This document shows, in pieces, positions 8,578 through 16,633 of a DNA stretch of 64,000 bases; position 1 is the first letter of the stretch, and every line of letters starts with the position of its first letter. Made by a program: the position numbers and the translations under genes. Origin of the DNA: Paraburkholderia azotifigens (lineage in GTDB: Bacteria > Pseudomonadota > Gammaproteobacteria > Burkholderiales > Burkholderiaceae). A model generated the notes under the pieces. It searched no databases. It worked only from the letters and a program-made list of their open reading frames with translations, and was not told the origin of the DNA. The stretch is from NCBI RefSeq assembly GCF_007995085.1, contig NZ_VOQS01000003.1, positions 1,736,001-1,800,000 on the forward strand, read 5' to 3'.

Positions 8578-9615
8578 ATGGTCACGCTCGATGCCGGGGT
8601 GTTGCTCGCCGATCTATCGCCTGAACGTCCGTGCGGGGACGACGTCGAGTACGACCCGATGTTTCTCGAACTCGAACAGGTCGTGCATGGCAAGCCGGAA
8701 GTCCAGTACGGCGACACCGTCGTCGCCGCCACACCGCCTGACTGGAAAGCAGCCCAGGCCCTATCACTCGAACTGTTCAACAAGAGCCGTGATCTGCGCG
8801 TCGCCGCGCATCTGGCGCGCGCACTCCTGAACCGCCAGGGCTTCACCGGTCTCGCCGAAGGGATGGCGCTGATCGAAGCCCTGCTCGAGCGGCATTGGGA
8901 TCACGTCTATCCGCAACTCGATCCTGACGACGATAACGACCCTACTGCGCGCATCAATGCGCTCGCGGTGCTGGTCGAACCGTCGGAGATGTTGCTGGAT
9001 GTGCGCGACACCGCGCTTGCCGCGTCGCGCACGCATGGAATCGTGAGGCTGCGCGACATCGAATATGCGACCGGCGACGTGGCCGTGCCCGACGGTATCG
9101 AACCGCCATCGCTTGCATCGATCGACGCGGCGATCGCCGACGTGCGCGACGATGCGGCGGCGGTACACGCCGCATTGCATGCCGCGCGCCAGAGCAATAC
9201 GCGCATTGAAACGCTGCTGACCGAACGCGTCGGTGCGGCGCAGGCGATCGACTTGTCGCCCCTCTCGCGCCTGTTGCAGCAGGCGGCGGGCTTTCTCGGC
9301 GAACGGGTCGGCGACACCGGTCAGCAAGTCGCGGATGAAGCGCTAGCCGGCGACGGCATGGCGGGTTCATCGGCGGCGACGGGCGCGGCATCGCCTGCCG
9401 CGCCGAGTGGAGAAGTCAACAGCCGGCAGGACGTGATCCGTTTGCTGGACAAGATCTGCGCCTATTACGAAAAGCACGAGCCGTCGAGTCCGGTGCCGCT
9501 ATTGCTCGCCCGTGCGCGGCGTCTGGTGGACAAGAGCTTCATCGAGATTCTGGAGGACCTCGCGCCGGAAGGACTCGGGCAGGCCCGGCAGGTTGGCGGT
9601 ATCGAAAGCGAATAG
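8578..9615 (+). CDS. tssA: T6SS protein TssA (ImpA family)
   Basis: The product is 345 residues. An ImpA N-terminal domain is at about 10-130 (CGDDVEYDPMF, then WDHVYPQLDPDDDNDP). The C-terminus (about 280-345) has the conserved pattern with SRQDVIRLLDKIC and PVPLLLARARRLV found in short TssA proteins. TssA caps or primes the baseplate and coordinates sheath polymerisation. It is the first gene of the plus-strand operon; no clear Shine-Dalgarno precedes the ATG. It is separated from tssB by 79 bases. Confidence 0.92.
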   Translation: MVTLDAGVLLADLSPERPCGDDVEYDPMFLELEQVVHGKPEVQYGDTVVAATPPDWKAAQALSLELFNKSRDLRVAAHLARALLNRQGFTGLAEGMALIEALLERHWDHVYPQLDPDDDNDPTARINALAVLVEPSEMLLDVRDTALAASRTHGIVRLRDIEYATGDVAVPDGIEPPSLASIDAAIADVRDDAAAVHAALHAARQSNTRIETLLTERVGAAQAIDLSPLSRLLQQAAGFLGERVGDTGQQVADEALAGDGMAGSSAATGAASPAAPSGEVNSRQDVIRLLDKICAYYEKHEPSSPVPLLLARARRLVDKSFIEILEDLAPEGLGQARQVGGIESE

Positions 9616-9694
9616 TCGTCGGGGAGTTCATCAGCTTTGCAACTGATACGTTGCTCCGCCTCTCGACGGTGCGGCGTCAACCAGGGGAACTGTC

Positions 9695-10195
9695 GTGGCC
9701 AAGGAAAGCAGCCAGAAATTCATCGCACGCAATCGCGCGCCGCGCGTGCAGATCGAGTACGACGTCGAAGTTTACGGCTCGGAAAAGAAGGTGCATCTGC
9801 CTTTTGTGATGGGCGTGATGGCCGATCTGTCCGGACAGCCTGCGGATCCGCTCGCGCCCGTCGCGGACCGCAAGTTTCTGGAGATCGATGTCGACAACTT
9901 CGACGAGCGCCTGAAGTCGATGAAGCCGCGCGTCGCGGTCCAGGTGCCGAACATGTTGACGGGCGAAGGCAATCTCGCGGTCGACATGACCTTCGAGAGC
10001 ATGGACGACTTCTCTCCTGCGGCCGTCGCGCGCAAGGTCGATGCGCTGTCGAAGCTGCTCGAGGCGCGCGGCCAGTTGCAGAACCTCTTGACGTACATGG
10101 ATGGCAAGACGGGTGCCGAGGAATTGATCGCAAAGGTGCTGAACGATCCCGCCTTGCTGCAATCGCTCGCTTCTGCGCCGAAGCCACAGGAATAA
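9695..10195 (+). CDS. tssB: T6SS contractile sheath small subunit TssB
   Basis: The product is 166 residues. The GTG start at 9695 follows AGGGGAAC. Family features are NRAPRVQIEYDVE near the N-terminus, LPFVMGVMADLSG near 35, RKFLEIDVDNFDER near 67 and MKPRVAVQVPN near 85. TssB pairs with TssC to form the cytoplasmic sheath. The N-terminal helix of TssB binds TagJ in systems that have it, and tagJ is present four genes downstream. Confidence 0.95.
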   Translation: MAKESSQKFIARNRAPRVQIEYDVEVYGSEKKVHLPFVMGVMADLSGQPADPLAPVADRKFLEIDVDNFDERLKSMKPRVAVQVPNMLTGEGNLAVDMTFESMDDFSPAAVARKVDALSKLLEARGQLQNLLTYMDGKTGAEELIAKVLNDPALLQSLASAPKPQE

Positions 10196-10220
10196 GCGCG
10201 ACTAACAGTGGAGTCTGACC

Positions 10221-11717
10221 ATGGCCGAACCCAACCTCGAAGGACAGGCGCAGCAGACAGAGGGCACGCTCGAGATGAGCGACTTCGCCAATCTGCTGCA
10301 AAAGGAATTCAAGCCGAAAAGCGACAAGGCAAAGGAAGCCGTCGAAACCGCAGTGCGCACGCTTGCAGAACAGGCGTTGCGCGATACGGCCGTCATTTCG
10401 AACGACGTGCTGGCGACCATCGAAAGCCTGATCGCACAGATCGACAAGAAGCTCAGTGAGCAGATCAACCTGATCATTCACTCGGAAGAGTTCCAGAAAG
10501 TGGAGAGCGCGTGGCGCGGTCTGCACTATCTTGTGAACAACACCGAGACCGACGAATCGCTGAAGATTCGCGTGATGAACATTTCGAAGGGCGAACTGCA
10601 CAAGACGCTCAAGAAATACAAAGGCACCGCCTGGGATCAGAGCCCGTTCTTCAAGAAGCTTTATGAAGAAGAGTACGGCCAGTTCGGCGGCGAACCTTAT
10701 GGTGCGCTGGTTGCCGATTACTACTTCGACAACAGCGGTCCCGATGTTGATCTGCTGACACAGATGGCGAAGATATCCGCGGCTGCCCACGCGCCGTTCA
10801 TCGCTGCCGCCGACCCGGCCGTGATGCTGATGGATTCGTGGCAGGAACTCGCGAACCCGCGCGACCTGACGAAAATCTTCCAGACACCGGAGCACGCCGC
10901 CTGGCGCTCGCTGCGCGAATCGGAAGACTCGCGCTATATCGGGCTCGCAATGCCGCGCTTTCTCGCGCGTGCGCCGTACGGCGCGAAGACCAACCCCGTC
11001 GAAGAATTCGATTTTGAAGAAGACACCGCGGGCGCCGACAGCAGCAAATACACGTGGGCGAACGCCGCGTATGCGATGGCGACCAACATCAACCGTTCGT
11101 TCAAGATGTATGGCTGGTGCTCGCGGATTCGCGGCATCGAGTCGGGCGGCGCGGTCGAAGGCCTGCCCGTGCATTCGTTCCCGACCGACGACGGCGGCGT
11201 CGACATGAAGTGTCCGACTGAAATTGCCATCAGCGACCGGCGCGAGGCGGAGCTGGCAAAGAACGGTTTCATGCCGCTCGTGCACAAGAAGAACTCCGAC
11301 TTTGCCGCATTCATCGGCGCGCAGTCGTTGCACAAGCCGGCCGAATACGAAGATGTGGATGCGACCGCCAATGCGAATCTGGCTGCACGTCTACCTTATC
11401 TGTTCGCATGCAGCCGCTTTGCGCATTACCTGAAGTGCATCGTGCGCGACAAGATCGGCAGCTTCAAGGAAAAGGACGACATGCAGCGCTGGCTGCAGAA
11501 CTGGATCCTGCAGTACGTCGATGGCGACCCCGCCCATTCCACCGAAGAGTCGAAAGCGCGAAGGCCGCTTGCCGCAGCTGAAGTCGTGATCGAAGAAGTC
11601 GAAGGTAATCCCGGTTACTACACCTCGAAGTTTTTCCTGCGTCCGCATTATCAGTTGGAAGGCCTGACCGTGTCGTTGCGGCTGGTCTCAAAGCTTCCGT
11701 CCGCCAAGGCAGCATGA
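10221..11717 (+). CDS. tssC: T6SS contractile sheath large subunit TssC
   Basis: The product is 498 residues, the usual length. Recognisable segments are EFQKVESAWRGLHYLV near 90, a KKLYEEEYGQFGGEPYG stretch near 147, FIAAADPAVMLM near 195, LARAPYG near 250, and the C-terminal LSHFL-equivalent region ending in LRLVSKLPSAKAA. It lies 25 bases after tssB. TssB/TssC heterodimers form the sheath whose contraction drives the Hcp tube, and ClpV later disassembles it. Confidence 0.96.
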   Translation: MAEPNLEGQAQQTEGTLEMSDFANLLQKEFKPKSDKAKEAVETAVRTLAEQALRDTAVISNDVLATIESLIAQIDKKLSEQINLIIHSEEFQKVESAWRGLHYLVNNTETDESLKIRVMNISKGELHKTLKKYKGTAWDQSPFFKKLYEEEYGQFGGEPYGALVADYYFDNSGPDVDLLTQMAKISAAAHAPFIAAADPAVMLMDSWQELANPRDLTKIFQTPEHAAWRSLRESEDSRYIGLAMPRFLARAPYGAKTNPVEEFDFEEDTAGADSSKYTWANAAYAMATNINRSFKMYGWCSRIRGIESGGAVEGLPVHSFPTDDGGVDMKCPTEIAISDRREAELAKNGFMPLVHKKNSDFAAFIGAQSLHKPAEYEDVDATANANLAARLPYLFACSRFAHYLKCIVRDKIGSFKEKDDMQRWLQNWILQYVDGDPAHSTEESKARRPLAAAEVVIEEVEGNPGYYTSKFFLRPHYQLEGLTVSLRLVSKLPSAKAA

Positions 11718-11763
11718 CGGAATCCCGTTTGCAGTGACGAACCGCTTATGAGTGGAGAAGAAC

Positions 11764-12258
11764 ATGGCCGTCGATATGTTCATGAAGCTGGGTGACATCA
11801 AGGGTGAGTCTCAGGACAAGACCCATAAGGATGAGATTGATGTACTTGCGTGGAGCTGGGGGTTGAGCCAGAGCGGCACGATGCACCTGGGAACGGGCGG
11901 TGGCGCGGGCAAGGTGAATGTGCAGGACATATCGTTTACCAAATACGTCGACAAGGCGACGCCGACGATCATGCTGGCTTGCGCCAAGGGCACGCATATC
12001 GATTCGGTGGTGTTGACCGTGCGCAAGGCCGGCGGCGACAACCCGCTCGAATACTACAAGGTCACGCTGACCGCGTGCCTGATCAGTTCGTATTCGACGG
12101 GCGGCTCGGGCGGTGAGGATCGCTTTACCGAGAACGTGACCTTGAACTTCGAGCAGTTCCATGTCGAATACCAGCCGCAGAACGCGAAGGGCGCGAAGGA
12201 AGGGGGCGTCGTCGAGATGAAGTGGAACATCGTGAAGAACGACGCGACCAACGGCTAG
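11764..12258 (+). CDS. hcp: T6SS tube protein Hcp (TssD)
   Basis: The product is 164 residues. The ATG at 11764 follows GGAGAAG; the in-frame ATG four codons upstream overlaps that site and is rejected. Motifs are AVDMFMKLGDIKGES at the start, EIDVLAWSWG near 27, GKVNVQDISFTKYVDKAT near 50, and a C-terminal FHVEYQPQNAKG then MKWNI. Hcp hexamers stack into the ejected tube and can carry small effectors. A hairpin follows the gene, which may explain high hcp transcript relative to distal genes. Confidence 0.96.
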   Translation: MAVDMFMKLGDIKGESQDKTHKDEIDVLAWSWGLSQSGTMHLGTGGGAGKVNVQDISFTKYVDKATPTIMLACAKGTHIDSVVLTVRKAGGDNPLEYYKVTLTACLISSYSTGGSGGEDRFTENVTLNFEQFHVEYQPQNAKGAKEGGVVEMKWNIVKNDATNG

Positions 12259-12274
12259 CAGAAGCGTATCGCTT

Positions 12275-12306
12275 GCCGCCATGCCACGGGCGCGTGGTGC
12301 GGCGGC
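12275..12306 (+). terminator. Intercistronic hairpin between hcp and tagJ (attenuator or mRNA stabiliser)
   Basis: GCCGCC (12275-12280) pairs with GGCGGC (12301-12306), and inside it CCAC pairs with GTGG around a 6-base loop, with a 3-base internal mismatch. No T-tract follows, so complete termination is unlikely. Placement directly after hcp suggests partial attenuation or 3'-end protection. Confidence 0.45.
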
Positions 12307-12338
12307 GGCATTGAACCGGCCCGACGGAGCGAATCGAC

Positions 12339-13178
12339 ATGACGGCAGAAGAAAGCTTGCGCGAAGGCAATCTGGAAGAGTGCCTGCGTCTGTTGCAGAT
12401 GCAGGTCCGGAACGATCCGTCGAAGGCTGCGCACCGCGTGTTTCTGTTCCAGTTGCTCGCCGTGCTCGGGTCATGGGACCGCGCGCTGACCCAACTGAAC
12501 GTGGTGGGCGATCTGGACGCCGCGGCATTGCCGATGGTGCAAACCTATCGCGAGGCGCTGCAATGCGAAGCGTTGCGCGAAGAAGTGTTCAACGGCGCGC
12601 GCGCGCCTTTGATTTTCGGCGAGCCGACCGGCTGGCTGGCCCTGCTGGTCGAAGCATTGCGGCTCGATGCTGCGGGCGATCATGCAGCCGCCGTGGCCGC
12701 CCGCGAGCAGGCGCTCGGCGATGCGCCCGCCACTTCGGGCAACGTCAACGGCGAACCGTTCGAATGGATCGCCGATGCCGATACGCGGCTCGGGCCGACA
12801 CTCGAAACGGTGCTCAACGGCCGTTACTACTGGGTGCCGTTTTTCCGCATCAAGCGCATCGAGATCGAAGCGCCGACCGATCTGCGCGACCGTGTGTGGA
12901 CGCCGGCGATTTTTACGTGGGCCAACGAAGGCCAGGCGGTCGGGCTGATTCCGACGCGCTACGCCGGCACGCTGGCGGAAAAGAAAAGTGCGCTGTCGCT
13001 CGCGCATCTGACCGAGTGGATCGGCGGCGATGCGGCCGACGCACGCCCGGTCGGACAACGCATGCTGACGACCAGCGCGAACGACTACGCGTTGCTCGAT
13101 ATCCGCACGATCGAACTGGCAACCGGGGCTGCGCCTGAGAACGAGGGCGGCGCCGATGCCGCACGGGATCATGGCTGA
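12339..13178 (+). CDS. tagJ: T6SS accessory protein TagJ (ImpE/HsiE family)
   Basis: The product is 279 residues. The N-terminal half is helical with TPR-like spacing (REGNLEECLRLLQMQVRNDPS, typical of ImpE). The C-terminal half holds the family motif RYYWVPFFRIKRIEIEAP near 160 and DRVWTPAIFTWANEG. TagJ binds the N-terminal helix of TssB and modulates ClpV recycling of the sheath in systems studied elsewhere. Its last codons overlap tssE, which indicates translational coupling. Confidence 0.9.
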   Translation: MTAEESLREGNLEECLRLLQMQVRNDPSKAAHRVFLFQLLAVLGSWDRALTQLNVVGDLDAAALPMVQTYREALQCEALREEVFNGARAPLIFGEPTGWLALLVEALRLDAAGDHAAAVAAREQALGDAPATSGNVNGEPFEWIADADTRLGPTLETVLNGRYYWVPFFRIKRIEIEAPTDLRDRVWTPAIFTWANEGQAVGLIPTRYAGTLAEKKSALSLAHLTEWIGGDAADARPVGQRMLTTSANDYALLDIRTIELATGAAPENEGGADAARDHG

Positions 13179-13683
13179 ACTGAGCACGCGAGACCGGCTG
13201 CAGCCGTCGTTGCTCGACCGGCTGACCGATCACGAGCCCGAGGTCAAGCAGGAGGCCCGCGAACACCGCGTGCTGTCTATCCGCGCATTGCGCCAGAGCG
13301 TGCAACGCGATCTCGCGTGGCTGCTGAACGCGACGGGCATTGCGTCGGTGCAGGAAGTGTCGGGCTATCCGTACGTCAGCACGTCGGTGCTGAACTACGG
13401 CTTTCCGGATATCGCCGGCAAAACCGCATCGGGCGTCGATCCCGCAAAACTCGAAAAGCACGTGCGCGACGCGATCTGGGCATTCGAGCCGCGCATCCTG
13501 CGCGAGACAGTGCGCGTGACGGCGATCCAGGTCGAGGAGACCACGGCGCAACACAACACCGTATCGTTTCTGATCGAAGGAGACCTGTGGGCTCAGCCGT
13601 ACCCGGAGCGACTCTATTTCAGGACTGAACTGGATCTGGAGGCGGGGGAAATCAGGGTGATCGACCAGAGCGGCGCGCGCTGA
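13156..13683 (+). CDS. tssE: T6SS baseplate protein TssE (gp25-like)
   Basis: The product is 175 residues. The start at 13156 has GAGG nine bases upstream; an alternative ATG at 13171 (MAELSTRDRLQPSLLDRLTD) gives the more usual N-terminus but has a poorer ribosome-binding site. Motifs are LQPSLLDRLTD, an SIRALRQSVQRDLAWLLN helix, and YGFPD near 77. A gp25-like fold follows with FEPRILRETVRV. TssE forms the baseplate wedge with TssF, TssG and TssK. It overlaps tagJ by 23 bases and is 4 bases from tssF. Confidence 0.93.
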   Translation: MPHGIMAELSTRDRLQPSLLDRLTDHEPEVKQEAREHRVLSIRALRQSVQRDLAWLLNATGIASVQEVSGYPYVSTSVLNYGFPDIAGKTASGVDPAKLEKHVRDAIWAFEPRILRETVRVTAIQVEETTAQHNTVSFLIEGDLWAQPYPERLYFRTELDLEAGEIRVIDQSGAR

Positions 13684-13687
13684 CAAC

Positions 13688-15565
13688 ATGAACCCGGAAC
13701 TGATCAAGTACTACAGCGCAGAACTCCAGCACCTGCGGGAAATGGGCGGAGAGTTCGCCAAAGAGTATCCGAAGATCGCCGGGCGGCTCGGACTCGAAAG
13801 CCTCGAATGCGCGGACCCGTATGTCGAGCGGCTGCTCGAAGGCTTCAGCTTTCTCGCCGCGCGCGTGCAATTCAAGATCGATGCGGAGTTTCCACGCTTC
13901 ACGCAGCATTTGACCGAGCTGGTCTATCCGCACTATCTGGCGCCGACTCCGTCGATGGCCGTCGTGCAGATCCAACCCGATCTGAGCAACGCGGGCCTCG
14001 CGGAAGGGGTGAAGATTTCGCGTGGCAGCGCCTTGCGCAGCCTGCTCGACAAGAACGGTTCGACGCGTTGCGAATATCGCAGCGCGCACGACCTGACGCT
14101 GTGGCCGCTCGAGCTCGTCGATGCGAAGTTCTTCACGCATTCGGGTTCGCTGGGCGGCGCGGATATCGCGCTGCCGGCGGGCGTCAAAGCGGGCCTCCGG
14201 TTGCGACTGCGTGCGACGGGCGGCCTGAAGATCAATCAGTTGAAGCTCGACAGGCTGGCGCTCTATCTGCGCGGGACCGACTCGATGCCGACGCGTCTTT
14301 ACGAGCGGCTCGTCGGATCGGCGATGGGCGTCGTCGTGATGCCCGCGTCGCGTCCTGCGACCTGGCATGCGCAATTGCCCGCTGCGTCGGTCGCGCCGAT
14401 GGGCTTCTCGGAAGAAGAAGCGTTGCTCCCGATCAGCAGGCAATCCTTTCGCGGGTACCGGCTGCTGCAGGAGTATTTCGCGTTCGCGCCGCGCTTCATG
14501 TTCGTTGCGATCGATGGCTTGCAGCAGGCGCTGCGCCGCTGTGCGGAGAACGAGGTCGAAGTGATCGTGCTGCTGAAGCGCGGCGACCCGATGCTCGAAC
14601 AGGCGGTCGACGCATCGAATTTCGCGCTCTATTGCACGCCCGTGATCAACCTGTTTCCGCGCCGCACCGATCGCATCGCGCTGTCCGCCGAGCAGTTCGA
14701 ATATCACGTAGTGGCCGATCGCACGCGGCCGATGGACTTCGAGGTCTACCGCATCGAGGAAGTCACCGGCTATGGCGCGGGCGCGGCCGCCGAGCAGAAG
14801 TTCGAGCCGTTCTATCACGCGCGAGACCTCGGCGCGGGCTATGGCGCAGGCGCGTACTACCAGGTGCGGCGCGACAGGCGCGTGCGCTCGTCGCGTCAGG
14901 CCGAGCGCGGACAGCGCACCAGCTACATCGGCAGCGAGACGTTCATCGCACTCGTCGATGTGGCGAACGCGCCGTTTCGCGGCGATTTGCGCCAGCTCGG
15001 CCTACAGGTTCTGTGCACCAATCGTGACTTGCCGCTCACCTTGTCGATCGGTGTCGGTGCGAGCGATTTCACACTCGACGTCGAGGCGCCCGTCGAAACG
15101 GTGCGCTGCGTGAGCGGCCCGAGCCGGCCGCTGCCGTCGTATGCGCATGGCGACGTTGCCTGGCGGCTCCTGAGTCACCTGTCGCTGAACTATGCATCGC
15201 TCGTCGATAGCGACGCGAAAGAGGGCGCCCGCGCGATGCGCGATCTGCTGAGTCTCTATTGCCCTGTCGACGATCCGGCGGCGCAGCGGATGATCGAAGG
15301 CTTGCAATCGATCGGATCGCATCCCGTCACGCGCCGTCTGCCGTGCGCCGGACCGATCGTGTTCGGGCGCGGCCTCGCGATCACGCTGACACTCGACGAC
15401 GCCGCTTTCGAAGGCGCCGGCGCGTTTCTGCTCGGCGCGGTGCTGTCGCATTACTTTGCACAATACGTATCGATCAATTCGTTCGCGGAGACAATAGTCA
15501 GAACGCTGTCGCGCGGCGAGATCATGCGCTGGCCAGCGAGGGTCGGACAATGTCGGACCCTCTGA
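13688..15565 (+). CDS. tssF: T6SS baseplate protein TssF (ImpG/VasA family)
   Basis: The product is 625 residues. The N-terminus matches the family closely (NPELIKYYSAELQHLREMG, FAKEYPKIAGRL, DPYVERLLEGFSFLAARVQ). Later come FPRFTQHLTELVYPHYLAPTPSM-type sequence and a C-terminal INSFAETIV segment. TssF2-TssG is the core of the baseplate wedge. The 3' end overlaps the tssG start by 16 bases. Confidence 0.95.
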   Translation: MNPELIKYYSAELQHLREMGGEFAKEYPKIAGRLGLESLECADPYVERLLEGFSFLAARVQFKIDAEFPRFTQHLTELVYPHYLAPTPSMAVVQIQPDLSNAGLAEGVKISRGSALRSLLDKNGSTRCEYRSAHDLTLWPLELVDAKFFTHSGSLGGADIALPAGVKAGLRLRLRATGGLKINQLKLDRLALYLRGTDSMPTRLYERLVGSAMGVVVMPASRPATWHAQLPAASVAPMGFSEEEALLPISRQSFRGYRLLQEYFAFAPRFMFVAIDGLQQALRRCAENEVEVIVLLKRGDPMLEQAVDASNFALYCTPVINLFPRRTDRIALSAEQFEYHVVADRTRPMDFEVYRIEEVTGYGAGAAAEQKFEPFYHARDLGAGYGAGAYYQVRRDRRVRSSRQAERGQRTSYIGSETFIALVDVANAPFRGDLRQLGLQVLCTNRDLPLTLSIGVGASDFTLDVEAPVETVRCVSGPSRPLPSYAHGDVAWRLLSHLSLNYASLVDSDAKEGARAMRDLLSLYCPVDDPAAQRMIEGLQSIGSHPVTRRLPCAGPIVFGRGLAITLTLDDAAFEGAGAFLLGAVLSHYFAQYVSINSFAETIVRTLSRGEIMRWPARVGQCRTL

Positions 15566-16629
15566 CCCTGCTGCGCGAACTCGAAGCGAACGCCTGCCGC
15601 TTCGACTTCTACCAGGCCCTGCGGCTCATCGAGAACGCCTGGCGGGACAAGCCGCGCATCGGCGAATCGCTGCGTCCGCGCGACGATGCCGTGCGCTTCT
15701 CGCAGGAACCCGAGCTGATCTTCCACCCGACCACGCTCGGTGTGTTGAGGCCGGCGCACGACGGGCACGCGGCGCGGCTCGCGGTCAACTTCTTCGGTCT
15801 GATGGGGCCGCACGGCCCGCTGCCCGTGCATCTGACCGAGTACGTGCGCGATCGCGCTCGCAATGCGAACGATCCGACCTTCGCGCGCTTTCTCGACATC
15901 TTCCAGCACCGCATGGTGTCGCTGTTCTATCGGGCATGGGCCAATGCACAGCCTGCCGTGAGTCTCGACAGGCAGGAGCGCGACCGCTTTTCGGTCTATG
16001 TCGGCAGCACGTTCGGTCTGGCCGAGACAGCGCTGCGTGAGCGCGACGCCGTGCCCGACTTCGCGAAGCTGCATTTCGCGGGCCTGCTGGCGGGCCCGAC
16101 ACGTCCTGCCGCTGGTCTGCAACTGATCCTCGCGCGTTTCTTCAACCTGCCGGTGCGGATCGAGGAGTGGGTCGGCCACTGGATGGAACTGCCGCGCGAC
16201 ACGCTCTCGCGCCTGGGCGCGCGCGACGGTTCGTCGGGACTCGGCGTATCGACGTTGCTCGGCGCGCGCGTCTGGGACTGCCAGCACAAGTTCCGCATCG
16301 TCGTGGGGCCGTTGACGCTTGCCGACTACGAACGCTTCCTGCCCGGCGGCGACAGCCTGCGGCGCCTCACCGACTGGGTGCGCAACTACGTGCGCGACGG
16401 TCTCGACTGGGACGTGAACCTGTGGCTCAGGCAGGAGCACGTGCCGCGCCTTGCGCTGGGACGCCGCGCGCGGCTCGGCTACACGAGCTGGCTGTTGAGC
16501 GGCCCGGTCACGCAGGATCAGCGCCAGCTGCGCTTGCATCCCGCTTCATTGTCCGCACGATCTGGCGAGCCCGCGCAGAGCGACGTGTGCGCGAGCGAGC
16601 CGTCATACCAACACATACCGAAGGACTAG
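15550..16629 (+). CDS. tssG: T6SS baseplate protein TssG (ImpH/VasB family)
   Basis: The product is 359 residues. The ATG at 15550 is chosen because the conserved N-terminus (LLRELEANACRFDFYQALR) begins right there; the open frame extends upstream inside tssF in another frame. Other family segments are FHPTTLG near 60, VNFFGLMGPHGPLPVHLTEY near 78, and FLDIFQHRMVSLFYRAW near 115. It partners TssF in the baseplate. clpV follows after 4 bases. Confidence 0.94.
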   Translation: MSDPLTLLRELEANACRFDFYQALRLIENAWRDKPRIGESLRPRDDAVRFSQEPELIFHPTTLGVLRPAHDGHAARLAVNFFGLMGPHGPLPVHLTEYVRDRARNANDPTFARFLDIFQHRMVSLFYRAWANAQPAVSLDRQERDRFSVYVGSTFGLAETALRERDAVPDFAKLHFAGLLAGPTRPAAGLQLILARFFNLPVRIEEWVGHWMELPRDTLSRLGARDGSSGLGVSTLLGARVWDCQHKFRIVVGPLTLADYERFLPGGDSLRRLTDWVRNYVRDGLDWDVNLWLRQEHVPRLALGRRARLGYTSWLLSGPVTQDQRQLRLHPASLSARSGEPAQSDVCASEPSYQHIPKD

Positions 16630-16633
16630 CAAA

